Shown here: piece after piece, positions 23,201 to 37,248 of the stretch
How positions within the stretch are numbered: the stretch's first letter is position 1
How the letters are laid out: each line of letters opens with the position of its first letter
Assembly (NCBI GenBank): GCA_935421135.1
Contig: OW285188.1
Coordinates: forward strand, 9,714,733 to 9,778,732
Source of the DNA: Bugulina stolonifera
Lineage: Eukaryota > Bryozoa > Gymnolaemata > Cheilostomatida > Bugulidae
Length of the DNA: 64,000 bases
Direction of reading: 5' to 3'
The notes under the pieces: generated by a model
Told to the model about the DNA's origin: nothing
Database searches by the model: none
The model's input: the letters and a program-made list of their open reading frames with translations, nothing else
Position numbers and translations under genes: made by a program

Positions 23201-26200
23201 ATAATATTAGAAAGTGTTCCTTCTACTTCTTGCTGACAAAAATAAATACTTTTTCATGTAATATTTGCTGCACTCCCACATGTTTGGGCGAAAGGGAATT
23301 AAAAACTACATTTTACTCAAACGATGTGAAGGCTGTTCTAATTCACACGAAGACAAAGACTCTACCTTAGCCTGAGATCTCAATTATCAGCAGAGTAAAG
23401 GCAGGGAATGAATGTAACTCTGTTTTATGTTACAGGGATAAGGGAGAAGTCGTTTGTCTATAGTATCACATCAGCTGGAGTGATGCAGGCAGTAACCAGA
23501 GCGTGTGGTAGAGGAGAGATAGGTAACTGTGGCTGTGATACAAATGTCTACAACAGAGACACCAAGGATCAGTTCCAGTGGGGTGGCTGCTCACACAATC
23601 CAGAGTTTGGTGCCAGATTTGCACGTGAATTCGTGGATAGCAAAGAAATGGCAAACGATCCAGAAAGTAAAATGAATTTGTGGAATAACGAAGCAGGAAG
23701 ACAGGTGAGTTGCAGCGTCAATGCTGTGAAATCCAGGCTACTCTATTTAAGGCTATATGATATATTATCAGCATTGTTAAGAGGTGATATTTCACTATTA
23801 GCTGCTTCTCAGTTTACTGAAACTACAAATCCTCGAATTTCATACTCCACAAAATTCATCGTCTCTTACAGAGTTGTTAAAAGAAGCATAAACTTGAATT
23901 CCTCAAAAGCGTTAAATGCGTTTGTTGGTTACTACAAGCTGACTTGTAGATGCTGCCTGCTGCATAACCTACAATAATGACATCATCACACGTAAATTAG
24001 AAACATACTTTGACAGATATCTGAGTTAATCAGAGCCTTGATGAGTGTTGTTTTGCGGATTCTATGCTTGCATAGTTTGAACATTGAGAGAGAGCTGTAA
24101 CTCGAGCTGCATGCTGATTCAATATATTTTCATAGTTTCATATTGCTAAATGATGTGATAGGAGTCCTTTATTAGCCATGTGTGATAAGAATTTAAAAAA
24201 ATAACATTGCAAGTGATCTCAGGAGCCAAAAATTACACAAATTTAAAAAGTATCAGATGAAGCGTTCTAATTGTTTGTGTTCATGTTTTACATAATACAA
24301 ACTGCTGGTCTTAAAGTCAATGACTGTATCGGTGTGGCTACTTTCAAAATTGTATCAGTACCCCATAATATTGTGACTGTACTTCTTATATTCTGGCGTT
24401 AGATTGTGCATAATATCCAGCATCGGAGTGATTAACTCACTTTTATATTCACTAGTCATTAACTATTGCCAAATTTCCGCCTATATTTTAAATTTGAACA
24501 ACTTATTTAGACAAGCCTTTAACTAAGATAAGTTTCAATTTGAACAAATTACGATCAATCCTATCAGATAAGGTGTCAGAAATAACTCGAGTGTCAACAA
24601 ATATTGTACATAACTACAATCACACTTGTGTAAATGGTAGCCACATTCGTGTTGAAAGCATGCCATCTAGGCGGTGGAGAGACAGAGAGGTATGCTAAAT
24701 ACCCTCTTTGATCTGTGTAATATATCCGCCAACTGTATCCAACCATGTAATTTATCACACCAAGATAACTTGCTCCTGAGTCAGCTATGCTAGGGTCAAT
24801 TATTATTGTTGTTGCCACACTAGTTTAATATACTTCTAAGGTTGGACCCGACCCATGTTACTCTAGGCAACGTACATGTATTACAAAGTATTAGAATACA
24901 TTACAATTCATATTGTTTTATCCAGTACCTGATTAGCAATATCAATGTGGCTTGCGCTTCTGACATGTTGACATGTTACATTCCTATTTATGGTAATTAT
25001 TTCTCTTCCGACAAGGATAATATTTTGTGCATTCTGGTTGGACGTAATGTATAGCACAGGAACTATCTACTAGTTTTTTTATTTGGTGCAAGGCTGACAA
25101 ATTAGAACATGAGGTGGTGGAGCCTTAGCCAATAAAGTACTTCGGTTACATTTGTATCTTATAGCATACAGTATTAGAATTAGAATAAAAATATGTTATT
25201 GTTTAGCCCTATCCATGGAATTAATTGATGAAATGATATTTACATACAATGTTGTAAGAGAATAAAATAATACGTTTAAATCTAAGCTCTGAGCTCGTGT
25301 GATGATCATAATATACTTTGAGAATAACTCCAGGTTGATAATGAGCTGGTTAGTATCTAGGGCTAGGATGATAGAAGCCCTTGGTCTACGGGCAGTGTTG
25401 ACAGTTTGGAAGTTCAGACAGTGTTGACAGTTTGAAAGTTATTTTACTAAAGTTATAACATACATAATATGTATATTATAGGGCCTACTTGTAAATATAT
25501 CTCTACTTACAGGCTCCATTGTAAGGCTTAACTCATGAATATATAATTTAAACAATTAGCATCAAGGTCAATAAAAACCAAAGTAAAAACAATTTTAAAA
25601 TCAAGTGCTGGGTCTGGATATGAACCTATAGCATAGTCCCAATGCAGTTGCTCTTTAGAGCACTAGGTGCAGGCAAGCCTATACAGTGTTTTAAAGATAA
25701 TGGTGAATATTACAAAAAGGCAATATACAGTATTTTGGCCATATTTGTGGTAATTGATTATTACAATGCTTGACCACTGTTTACAAAAAATTGCATGTAA
25801 TATTTTGCTGTGGAATGTGTTATTACAATACTACTTACTACTACCACTGTAGCTACATGTATAGCATATTTAATGTATCTCTTACAGACTGTCAAGAAAG
25901 AGATGAAGACGTTATGTAAATGTCACGGAGTATCAGCTTCCTGTGCAGTACGTATTTGCTGGAGGTCATTGTCTAACTTTAAGGAAGTAGGAGATGCCTT
26001 AAAAGTGTCGTATGATGGAGCCAAAAAGGTTAGATATGTAGCCAGAAAAGATGCCCTAAAACCGGCACAAAGACATTATGCGAAACCCAAGAAACGAGAT
26101 TTGGTATATTTTAAGGAATCGCCAAACTTTTGTGACCAGGACAATAAAATTGGTTCACTCGGTACAACTGGTAGACAGTGTAATCGTACGAGTCAGGGAC

Positions 26201-26349
26201 TAGACAGTTGCTCCTTACTGTGCTGTGGGAGGGGCTTCGTTAGCCAGATACGTGATGTCGAAGAGGACTGCAACTGTCGGTTTGTATGGTGCTGCCGGGT
26301 CGAGTGTGATAAGTGTCGGAAGAAACAGGAGTTTAACTACTGTAAGTGA
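17271..26349 (+). CDS. Wnt family secreted ligand
   Basis: Five exons: 17271-17347, 21311-21449, 21620-21755, 23436-23704, 25888-26349. Phases match throughout, giving 360 residues, the usual Wnt length. Exon 1 encodes a signal peptide (MKLDYIVLTLLTHTLTVIPTAASQW) that splices across 4 kb to WYLGVEGPF, restoring the typical QWWYLG start of the mature protein. Wnt signatures in order: RQKELC, AISECLMQFRDRRWNCTT, REKSFVYSITSAGVMQAVTRAC, GNCGCD, WGGCSHNPEFGARFAREFVD, LWNNEAGRQ, CKCHGVSASCAVRICW and a Cys-rich C-terminal domain (CCGRGF, CNCRFVWCCRVECDKC) ending NYCK. Ser223 in HGVSASC is the expected palmitoleoylation site needed for Porcupine/Wntless export and Frizzled binding. The subfamily cannot be assigned by eye; non-bilaterian Wnts often do not fall into bilaterian subfamilies. 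It acts extracellularly in axis patterning (family knowledge). Confidence 0.95.
17348..21310 (+). other. Wnt intron 1 (about 4 kb, no supported gene inside)
   Basis: Large first intron right after the signal-peptide exon. AT-rich, with no recognisable exon, RNA gene or transposon ends. First introns of developmental genes often carry enhancers, but I see no motif cluster I can support. Confidence 0.4.
23705..25887 (+). other. Wnt intron 4
   Basis: 2.2 kb intron. The minus strand at 24594-24818 has a coding-looking 74-residue open frame (with WRIYYTDQRGYLAYLS) that I do not recognise. At about 25395-25440 a roughly 24-bp unit (CAGTGTTGACAGTTTG) is duplicated. Confidence 0.35.
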
Positions 26350-27378
26350 CGGCAGCGGTGAACATCACTGGCCTACAAGGCAGCAGTAATCAGTTGAATC
26401 GTTAAATGGTATGAACGAATGCTACACTACTACATTAATACCGTAGTGCATTGCTTAAGTGGGTGAAAACTTGAGATCCCAGAACAGTATATAAAAGTCT
26501 GGCAAACATTGACGTAACAACAATATATTGTGCACATATCATCCCAATCTCACATCTAGGTAGAAGGGAGGGATGGGACATAGTTGGTACAGTACATTTG
26601 AGCAGTTCAACTACATTTATATTGCATCAGTATTAATGTAACTGCTCAGTATATCAATACAGTAAGGATACAGTCAATAACTCAATTATGATAACCTTAA
26701 TTCCAAATGACATTGTGCTATTGTATTACTTTTTTGTTATCATAATAATATTTCTATTTGTACCTTTATAAATGGTTATTTATGAGCATTTAGTTAACTG
26801 TAAACTTTAATAGGGGTTCAAGAATCAAATCATGCATTAGTTAGGGTTGATTATGTTACATTGTAGTAAGTTGTTGACATTGCAGTTATGTACAGGTGTA
26901 CCAGTACTTACATATAACTATGTGCTCTCATTAATGGTCATTCCATATCTTTGTACAGGTTCACACATATTTATTTTTTATTACCATAAGATAAGCAGCC
27001 AGTTGTTAACAATAAATATTATTATTTATGTAATTAACAAGAGTATTTGATATTAATTTAAATAATCACTGGTATTAGATGACTCAGTGTAGTTAGTAGT
27101 GACACATTAATCCAAAATGTTGAAAACTAATTTCTACAAAAAACTGTCTAAGTTATAAATTACCTCATTACGCAATCTTCAAATTGGGAAAGAAATGCGC
27201 AGATCTCAGATAGAAACTTCAAGGCTAGTAGATGCACAGCATAAAACTATATTTTGCAGTAAAATATTCTCTTCAGGCTTCAAATAAATTAAATTCACCT
27301 AGTAGCACCAAACAATGACTGCAGTGTAGAAAACAAGAACAAAGGCTATGCATTTGCTCAGTACCACAGGCTATGTGC
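26350..27378. other. Convergent 3' spacer between Wnt and USE1
   Basis: About 1 kb of AT-rich sequence holding the 3' UTRs of the two converging genes. An AATAAA (about 27010) lies on the Wnt strand. No coding exon seen. Confidence 0.5.
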
Positions 27379-30300
27379 TCAAGTCTTTGGTTTAGGAAAC
27401 AGTTTCATGAATATCACCATCCATACAAACACTACTATGATAAAGAGTAGGAGCAGAGCCATCCACCAGCTGGATTTCTTGGTGTGTTCCTCGAGCCGAG
27501 CCGTCTCCACCTTCAGCTGGGTGTAGTTTGAGTCGGCCATTTTATTTGAGTCTTGTAATTTCTGTGCAAAGAAACCATCAAGGATATTATTATACGGCAT
27601 CACTATGCAATGTGGGTGGTCAACAACATCTCATGATCTAACCTCTCCTATCCTCGGTGTCCAACTTCAATATTGATAAAAATATTGTTAAGATTAAAGG
27701 CATATTCTAGTACCCTTCAACTAACAACCAATGGCTATGCCACCAAGTTTCTAGTCGCCACCCTCTATGCATGGCATGAGCATTCACTGAGTTCAATAGC
27801 AGCAATATTTCAACTGAAAATAATGGTCATTTGTTTAAGCACAGAAGTTGCTGTCCCCATTTCACATAGAAGAATGTCCACACCATATAGAAGGCCGGAC
27901 AACTCCAACCATATTGCACTGCTGGTATTGCTCTTGAGTTGAGTGTCTCAGAAGAATAATTATTGGAGTATTGCAGAGAAGGTTCCAGAATAATAGGAGC
28001 TGTTACTCAACTTGCCTTATAATAAAATGCATTGCAATTCAAATCTCTTCGTGAACTAATTTTACAAACTTGAGCACACACTCATAGACTATATCTTACA
28101 TACAATGCATTATTGCTAGTGTTGCTGTTGAGTACACTAGCATTGGAGAAATAAAACTCTCATTCTATTTAGAAACTTGAAAACAGGTACAAAAATATTA
28201 TGATGTGAGAAGTAAGTAGGTATCAAATAGAGCAGCCCAAGGCAGCGCTTAGTCCTTTACATCAAGCAGCATACGTATGAATTCTATTCAGCTAAGCCGG
28301 ATTAGAGTACTTACTGAGAATTAGCACTTGGCCAGCCATTTAATAAGACTATGGCCAGAAGGCTTAAACCCTTTAAAGTTCAATTTTTTTCAATCTTGAC
28401 TGGGCAAACTGAACCACAAGCAGCCATATATATTGCTAGATTTCTCATGGCTTAGACCGGAACACCCCTTGCATCTTTTCTACCCATATAATTAAGTATT
28501 TGCCAACAATAAATATATTATTATATGCTAATGATGCTCTTTGATGTTTATGTTGTTATTACATGAATTGTACCGCTGCAGGTGAATCCGTTTAATAACT
28601 GATAATAAATGTTATTGTGTACTAAGTGTACCACCACACCATCTACATAGGCAGATGTTTCATTTGTTGCCTTCCCTCAATGCTATGACATGTGACTAGT
28701 GAGTGTGCGGCACTGTGGATAGTAATTGCATAATTTACTGTTGCATTTGAGATGTTTATTATCATGTTTACGTACATTTAGTTAGTAAAATATTTTGATT
28801 ACATAATTTTTTGGGTTTGGACATCAGACAACCCACATCAAAGCACTAAGGATGACTGTATTGGCTGAAACAGATGTTCCTCCAGTTGTACTCCATCTTA
28901 CCAACTGATTCAGATGACCTTAGCAAAGACTTGTCTTGGTGACATGGTAAACTAGCTAACCATATTATGTTGTGTCATCATAATGAAATTTGACAAGGGA
29001 GATACGAGATAATTATATATTTATATAAACGTCCATCAAAAGACTTTAGTATTCTATTATATTCTATTTTTAGAGAACTAATCTTGTAGTTTCACAACTG
29101 GACACCTAATAAGCTACAGTGGTTACACCCATGGTATATGTGAATATTTATGGAAATGTGAATTGCACACAGAGATTTGCAGTCCTTGTAATAAAAATAT
29201 GATGAAATTAACAGTAAGGGGTGGAGATTATTATGGAACCCAGTCTACATATATAAAGTTGACTTACTTTATTATCATCCTTAACGATATGGCTAGCAGC
29301 CTTAGCGTGGTCTTTCATACTCCTTGCCAAGTGCACCATCTCTTCAGCTACCTTCTCCTGCATCTGATGGTGATGCTGTAGCATGGAATCCAAGTCTGAT
29401 TCGGAAGAGGGGGCTGTTACACCGCCCCTCTTTCGTAGCCCATCTGCAGCATAAATTAAACATTGCTAAGATGATAAATAATTCAACTTATTCAAGTGTC
29501 AAAATATAATAAAAACACGGTAATTAGTAGAAATTACTCCCTCGTGACATATTTGAACAAGGGACCACAACTCTAATACTAAAAACATCTAGTCAGTGAA
29601 CAGCATATGGAATGCTCCTGCACATTGTGCATGTATAAAATCAAGTAGTAGAATAACACATAGTATGTATATGCAGTAACATAACACAAACACACGTATA
29701 GTGTATAGTCATGTGATATTATATGATAGTAATTTTACAACACTATATAGATGAAAAATTATGGACGCAGCGCATCAAAAAATATATGTTTTCTCAACCC
29801 TCTCCTCCATTACCAAGTACCAGCTATATGTGTATCATCCTCACCTCCACCGTCCCCTAGCAAAGCCTTCCGTGATTGGTTGGAGAATTTAGCTTTGGCA
29901 TGTATCAACAGGTCCTTGCTCTGACTCACTACGCTCTCACCTGCATCTGTTTGTCTAGGAGCAGGAATAGAATGTGCTGCCTTCACTCTGTCGCTGATTG
30001 AGTCCTGCGAACACAAGTCAAGAAATGTTCATTGCTTGTTATAATTTACATGTAAATATAGAACTACCGATTAGACACTATGCAAATAGTGCATGCAAGC
30101 CTAAACTTCTGCAGACTTCGCGTGAAACATTTCAATGTTTTGGAGTTGTGCTCTTTCCTCACAAGTTCTATAATTACTTGAAAAGACAACTCCAAGGTAT
30201 TTGAATCTCACCAACAAGAACAATAATTGTGTAAACGAAAGTTTTCATAACAACAGATCGCAAACTGAGTCCCAGGACAGTAATTTAAAAACATCACATT

Positions 30301-32082
30301 CAGCAAAAACTGCCACAACATGTGAGTTGTGTTCACTAAAGCACATTCTACACTGACAATAATGTAATAACAGGAAATAGCAGTATACCCATACTCAAAA
30401 CTGTCTCAACTGTGAATCACACAAGTACCTGCTTTTCGGCATTTAAAATTCCCTGCAGGACGTCTACCCTTCTCCTATAGTCCTTCAGAACTTCTGGGTG
30501 GACTTTGTTACTGTTTAAGTAAACATACAATAACAATAACAAGGCCTAGATAAAACTGTTATACAGGGTTATACCAAAGATTTTGCTAAGACTTAGCTAA
30601 GACTGTATATTAGTTTAACATACTAACATTAAAATGGCATTGACTACATGTTGCTATAATTCCATAAACAGCAAATTAACAACAAAAATAATTCCCGAGA
30701 CTATAACTGAAAATTTTCATGGAATTGGCCAGTAGGCCTTATTTTATTACTGTGTTGGACACATGTAGTCAAACTACTGTAGAGTGAGAACCTCAGTGGT
30801 CAGAAGTTACGGAGTAGCTCCTGCTTAATGGAAACCAGGTTTAATATCAATGTGTTTGTGAAAGCCTAGCTCAAAACATTCATTTGAACTCACCATGATT
30901 CTTTGGTCAAAAGTCCCAATTTGGTATGGAGGTCTTCGACAAACTGCAAGAATAGTATAAATGCTCACACTATAAAGTTATCATGTTAGACATTTTACAT
31001 GAAGTTTATAATTATAATAAAATTAATATAAGACAATTTAATAATCTAATGTAGCCTACTTAAATTTAATATTTATGTTAATGTAGCTCACATGACTTTA
31101 ACAGATGTATAGGCTACAACAATGCATTATACAGTACATGACCAAGGTAAGTACAGTACATGACTAAGGTAAGTACAGTACATGACCAAGGTAAGTACAG
31201 TACATGACCAAGGTAAGTACAGTACATGACCAAAGTAAGTACAGTACATGACCAAGGTAAGTTAAAAGTTGAGTCAGTCTACATACCAAATTCAGCCAAG
31301 CATTGTCACAATACATTTACAATTGTATTAATAGGCCTAACGCACTTCAAACACAAAGCATGGCACGATGTCAAACTGCGTAACAACGTGTATAACAAAT
31401 GTAGCCCACAAACAGAAAATTTTGAATAAACAGTAGTTCCACCTGTCTTTCAAGTTTGAGAAGTTTTCAACTGGATTGGCAATCTTCTGAATCTAGGCTA
31501 TATATCAATCAGAGGCCAGCCACACAAAGATAAGCGTGCCCATGCAAGTGGCCTTGATAAACTAAAGAGAGAGCACTCAACTTGGCTACTATTTTTTATA
31601 GTAATAGAATAGGTTACATGTTCATGTGATGTTGTGCTCATTAGAATATCATTAGACTAGTTACTAGGAAAGGAAAGTAGGGTGACCAACTTTAAAACAT
31701 ACGACAATAAATTTAGATTTAAAATTGAAATTCTCCCGTTTATTAATCTTGCTTGAATAACTATTAGCTATGAGGTAAGAGTGATAGTTAATAATTTAAT
31801 ATAATTATAGTAATTTAATAATTAATAAATAAAATTAAATTAAAAAAAATTTAATAACAATTATTACAATACAATAAAATTACAACAATAACAATATGAA
31901 TATTAGAAATAGTTAATAAAATAATTATTTAATAATTACTACTAATAATTAAAATAAAATCTTCTCTACATTACTACCTTCTGCAGCCTCCAGTATTCTT
32001 CATTGTTGAAAGAAGCAGCTTGCTTTTCACAAACGTTGAGCAATCTCTCAAAATTTATCTGTAATCTGGAGGTTGCCGCCAT
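27379..32082 (-). CDS. USE1: USE1, ER-Golgi retrograde SNARE
   Basis: Six exons on the minus strand: 32082-31978, 30943-30894, 30510-30429, 30004-29845, 29443-29268, 27561-27379. Consistent phases give 251 residues (human about 259). The N-terminus MAATSRLQINFERLLNVCEK mirrors the human MAASRLELNLVRLLSRCE; WRLQKFVEDL matches WRLEKYVGAL. Further matches are VDVLQGILNAEK, LRKRGGV, the SNARE region MLQHHHQMQEKVAEEMVHLARS and LKVETARLEEHTKKS. The C-terminus is one hydrophobic helix (about residues 225-245) followed by KLFPKPKT, as in a tail-anchored protein. USE1 sits in the ER membrane and works with syntaxin 18, Sec20 and Sec22b in fusion of COPI vesicles coming back from the Golgi (family knowledge). 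It is divergent from the SAXO5-like gene with a 961-bp shared upstream region. The second intron from the 3' side and the first intron hold repeats. Confidence 0.95.
31128..31262. repeat. 22-bp tandem repeat, 6 units, in USE1 intron 1
   Basis: Six units of exactly 22 bp (ACCAAGGTAAGTACAGTACATG, given here in two parts: ACCAAGGTAAGT then ACAGTACATG), starting at 31141, 31163, 31185, 31207, 31229 and 31251. Only single-base differences separate them, so the expansion is recent. Each unit carries AAGGTAAGT, a consensus 5' splice site, but on the strand opposite to USE1. Confidence 0.9.
31780..31970. repeat. AT-rich low-complexity tract in USE1 intron 1
   Basis: Almost pure A/T with TAATAATT-like motifs. 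It lies just inside the donor site of USE1 exon 1. No coding signal. Confidence 0.6.
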
Positions 32083-33043
32083 GCTGGCAATGTTTATATT
32101 AGTATCTTTGCTCTCGCACTAAAGAACCGGATATCACCCGGGTTGCTTAGCTACTCACCAACAAGATTTGCTCACATAAATGCACATTTTTATGACAAGT
32201 ATAGTTAACTTCCCACGAATCTATGCCAATTTGAACGTGCATAATATAGCAATTCTGATCTACAGATTACTATAATATTTGTTAAATAAAAACTACATTA
32301 AATTGACAGAACTATTACATTCATAGTTCTTTTCACACGTCCACCAGGTAAGCCTATAGAATAATCATTATTCAAATTTAATATTCATTGTTACTATTAA
32401 TAATCATAAAATAAACTATTTTGATTCTTATATTTATTTTTAATGCAATAGCTGTCATAGATGTAATATAAATATACAATGCAATGATTTATATTAAAGA
32501 AATGCATGATGCATCAACATAGCCAATACTTACACTAATATTTATGTTCCGTTTTTCTAAGAAAATCTGGTTCTTAGTGCATACTAATTCTGCTTGTTGT
32601 TTTATTCCATTGTAATTTTAATAAAATACAATCGTTAGTTATAAGAATAAGCAAGGCTTCACAATTGCGATATAGGTACAACGTACAACATCATGGTGTG
32701 CAGTTGTCCATCAGAGTCATAACATCAATATTTTATTTCAATAGCATTGTCAAGTATTATATGATTCCATATGCTATTAATGGAAGAAGAGATAGAAATA
32801 ATAGAGAGAAGGGACAGACATATTAGCTTTTGAATGCTTGTGACTTAATTGCACCAAACATGTGATATTTGTAGTGTTCAAGAAGCACTTACTATACATA
32901 TTGTAAACACTAAACATACCCATAAAATTTAAATAGCAAACTGACCAACACATGACGTCCGTTGGATTTGAAATTAGTTAAACGTGGTTTTATTGGTTTT
33001 AATCACCATTTCCTCATTTTACAGATATCCACAGTAACTGAAT
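32083..33043. promoter_or_regulatory. Shared divergent promoter region USE1 / SAXO5-like gene
   Basis: 961 bp separating two divergent start codons; it must contain both promoters. A GC-containing stretch with CCGGATATCACCCGGG just upstream of USE1 (32128-32143) includes CGGAT and CCGG words, reminiscent of an ETS-type core promoter element, but this is only suggestive. Confidence 0.35.
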
Positions 33044-36000
33044 ATGTCATCGTATACTTTGCCGGAAATTCCGAAGGCCAAGATACCAATTCAGCAAGTT
33101 AACACAAGTTATTTGCAAGGGTCACATTTTACTCTGTCACAAGAAGAGTCATGGACACCATGGACTCGATTATCTACTTTCAAGAAAGATTATGTGCCAT
33201 ACAATGTATCTGAAAAACCACCAGCGGCTACCCGCAAAGCACCTGCAGAAATATTCAACAAGGATGAAAGGTTCTTCAATAATAACCATAGTGCATCAGA
33301 GACTTTAGCCGAATATCAACCAAAACCATTTTCTGGTAAAGCTACATATGACACCAATAAGCTTCGAAAAACTAATTTTAAAATGGATTCAGATCACAGA
33401 CAAACAGAGCCTTATCTGTCAGTGCAGAAAACATCATACCCCCCAAAAACAGGAGACTATGCTAAAACAAAACCAGCAATGACTACCAGTGCCAGCAATA
33501 TCCCACAAGGTAAAAATAAATTTAAATAATAGTGTGATAAAGTGGTTGTAATTCATATGAGCTGTGTATGATATTTAAAGGTAATAGACATTGCTTAAAA
33601 CCTTGATTCGCTATCTCTAGGGGACAAGGAGAAAGCTCCCCAACCAATATCTGACTACAGAGATAGGTTCAGAGGCACTGCTGCTGATAGAATACCTCCA
33701 AGCAAAGCTGTAGCTGGTCCCTCAACTATCAGGGGAGATAACAGAACACATGGCTATGATACTACACATCAGGATAATTTCAAGGGTGGTTGGCACATGC
33801 CCGCTACTCCAGTGGATCCTGTAAGTAACATTATTTTGCTAAAATTACGGTTTCTTTAGGGCTATCCGCGATTTAAAAATGACACTAATACCTGCTGTCG
33901 GTGTTTTGTATATCATGATTGGCTGAGGAAATTGCTGTCTACTATTAAGTATTAATGCATTGTAATGCATTATCTCTAAATGTTGCTCCATTTCTCAATG
34001 TATGATACATAATGTACATGTACATGCAAAGTAGTTGTACTAAATCAAATAAATGTGAGCCAGATTATTTTACATGTGTGTCATTTGTTTGAATATATAC
34101 ATGTATATTTGAAAACATGTTATATATCGCTATTATGACTATGGATCTTTAGCACAGAGGTAGCAGTATACCGCAAGGTGACTTAGAGAAAGAATGCAAA
34201 CACCAGACAGAATTTCAAATAGCATATCAAGGTCATCCAGGGGTAAAAAGATACGATCCCTCTTCTTTAAAGAACATGCAGAAGACTCAGTTCAGATTAG
34301 AAGATGGTCACAACTTCTACAATGACTATGGCACTACTATGAAGACGTCGTATGTACCAAAAGACTTTACAGGTAATTTAACTCCTCAAACCATCGTTGT
34401 ATGATTATTTCAAAAGGAACGATTAAATATTTCTTTTTGCTAGGAAAGGATTTGTGTAAACATTATAATATATTTCACTATATACATGCACATTATTGTT
34501 GTACTATGATAGTTGAAAGATCAAGTATGGGAGAGAAAAGGAACCACAGCGACGTACCTCCTGGTGATACAGATATCTGGAGACAAGCACAGAGGGGAGG
34601 GACAACTACGTACCACTATGACATGCAGCCTGTGAGTTTATGTGAACAGTTTAATTAAGTTCATAAATGTCCATGATATGGCTGTCACCATAAACATTAC
34701 ATATGAATATTTGGTTGCCAACATTGGCGGGGAAAAAGAAATGTTGAAGTTAACAGTTAGAATGCAAGTGGTTGAGTGTTATATTATTAAGATAATTGCT
34801 ACAGATTTGAGTTTTACCCGTTTGTAGTATGAGTGTTCTGTGTAAATCCATGAGAGTGCAAGAGATACAGCATATTACTTCACTCACCACATTCAAAGCG
34901 TAATACTTACATTTAATATTATTATTATACCATGTTGACATATTATTACTATGATTTAGCCACCATCAGATTTCAAGAAGGAACCGACAGTAGATGGAGG
35001 AAGTGTGAGAACTAAAAGTCAAGTACCTTTTGGTGATGCTGCACAAAATAGTGACTTTTATAAGACCACAAATCAAGAAGTCTATGTGCCTCAAAATGGC
35101 CGTCCATCGAGCAGCGATACTGGGTCTCAAGGCTACAGCTCCATACCGCTAAATTACTATCCAGGTATGTGCCATTCTTGAAATAAACTACTCTGTCGGC
35201 ATCACTTTTGATTCAAAACTGCAACTATATTTATACGGCATGATAAGAATAGATACAGAACTTACATGCTGACCCAAAAAGATACTACACGTATCAAATA
35301 GTTGTTGCATACACAATGTATTACCAATATACCCATAATTTAAGTTGGAAATTCTTTATTATGAATACATATGTCGAAATAATAACTGACAAAATATATG
35401 TTGTTACATACGACTGCGTTTACATGTACATAATCTCTTGATAAAAGGTATGGATGGAACTACGACCCAAAAGACTGATTTCCAAGATCCAAGACGTGGA
35501 AGAGAAATAATGGATGAACGAGCTCTAGATAGAGTGAGTATATTATTATATGAGACTCAATTAGTCCCGTGGGTAAACTACGTACTGTCTAGTTAGTAGA
35601 AATTTTAGCATAAAAATTTGATATTTGTTAATTGTAATAATAACAATAATATTAGTGTTTTGCTAACAAGCATTAATTTATCAAACATTTAATAATGAGA
35701 ATTATCCTCTCCTGTAATATTGTCTGAGACAAGAGAAGGCAACTTTTTAAGACAATGAATTATGGAAACCATAGTGTGTTGATGATGATGTTATTGTATT
35801 GTCGTGCGCATGCAAGATATTGTAATAACATTATATCTGATGATTCAACAGCTACATGTACATGTATCTTATCACATTTACTTGCATTTATTTCTCAGAT
35901 AAAGAAGACGAACATTGGTGCACCCCTTGGAGGACAGAGGTTCTTCAGTACTACCCATAGAGACCATTTTGTACCTGTAGAACTTGGACAGGGAGTCACT

Positions 36001-36057
36001 ATTGATGCGACAAAACTTCAGAAAAGCTCTGTACCACTAGGAACACTGAATGGGTGA
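33044..36057 (+). CDS. SAXO5/TEX45-like repeat protein, probable ciliary microtubule-associated protein
   Basis: Seven exons: 33044-33509, 33621-33820, 34153-34372, 34513-34631, 34960-35164, 35448-35533, 35899-36057. All phases agree, giving 484 residues. The protein has no globular domain. It repeats a short motif of the type S-x-(I/V)-P-x-G-D about every 60-70 residues (SNIPQGD, SSIPQGD, SDVPPGD, SQVPFGD, SSIPLNYYPG, SSVPLGT). Between these are Tyr/Phe-rich partner motifs (TSYPPKTGDY, TSYVPKDFTG, DHFVPVELG). This layout resembles stabilizer-of-axonemal-microtubules proteins such as TEX45/SAXO5 and other microtubule inner proteins. A role in the axoneme is inferred. No transmembrane or signal segment is present. 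Orthology is not proven; another SAXO/STPG-like family member is possible. Confidence 0.75.
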
Positions 36058-37204
36058 CTCAAGCAAAACAAATAACACCGCTGACTTAGTTTACCCATCT
36101 GGTGAATGGGGATTGTTCATTCGTTAAGACCTATGTAGTATGTAGTGAATGGGAGGGAAGAGTGTTCATTGGTTAGAGTTAGGAGAAGGTTTTATGTTCC
36201 TTTGCTAGCATCACAATTGTTTTTAAAATCATATAACATGCCTTTTTTAAATTATGTTTATAATCCTAGGTTACTATTTTTTCCTTTCTATGTAAAAGTT
36301 TATATTTAATTCATTTCAGTGTTTTGTACCACCTTCACATGTTGGTAAATTAATTAATTTAGTTGAAAAATATAATTTTAGTTACCAGAATAATTCTATC
36401 TTATACTGTATAATGTGTATGGTATTTTAATATTATGTACATGTACATGTAAAAATAACATTATAAAAATGAAGCGTCGCAGTTTATGCATACATGTATC
36501 TTGCAAAAATAATTTAGACTATTTGCTCTGTGTAGGTTAGTTTCAATCTACTAATATTTCTTGAGAACCCACAGTGTATGTATATTATTCATAGACATAT
36601 CTAGCCACAGATGATGAACTACACTTATGACTGGACAAACATGTTGTAGGAGTATTGTATTATTACAATTGAAATAAATGTAGACAGTGAACTAATTACC
36701 AGAAGTTCATCGTGTCGATTGATTATGATGCTGATACCATGATGCTTGGAACAGAGATGGTAAGAGCATAATAATAAGATGTAAACAATGCCTTCAACCT
36801 GAAGGAAAGATATCTAGCAACAACCATTTATAAATGTCATGAAAGAGGTGCTAGCATGGTCTCAACTCTCAAGTCAGCCTCAGCCAGTTTCTTTTCCACT
36901 GTTTTAGGTTGGTCTCAGTTTTACACTGCTACACAAATGACAGAGTTATCATCTCTACGTAACAAGAGAGAGCAATTCCAAGTTGATTAATGTTCGCAAC
37001 GAAACCAACTGTGTAACTCCTTGCATAAAGCGACTCGTTACCAATAGCCTTCTGATCACCATTGCCAAAATGTGTCAGGGTCTCTTTGTAACTACTCATG
37101 AATTGAGTCAAAATCATTACTGACCAAAGGCACATTGTTTATGTCCGGTGCTCAGACAAAGTTGCAGAATCAAAATGGTCTGTAGTTTTATTAGTTTAAT
37201 AGTT

Positions 37205-37207
37205 ATG

Positions 37208-37247
<40 letters not shown>
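37205..37247. repeat. (AAT)n microsatellite
   Basis: Uninterrupted run of about 12 TAA/AAT triplets. Confidence 0.9.
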
Positions 37248-37248
<1 letters not shown>

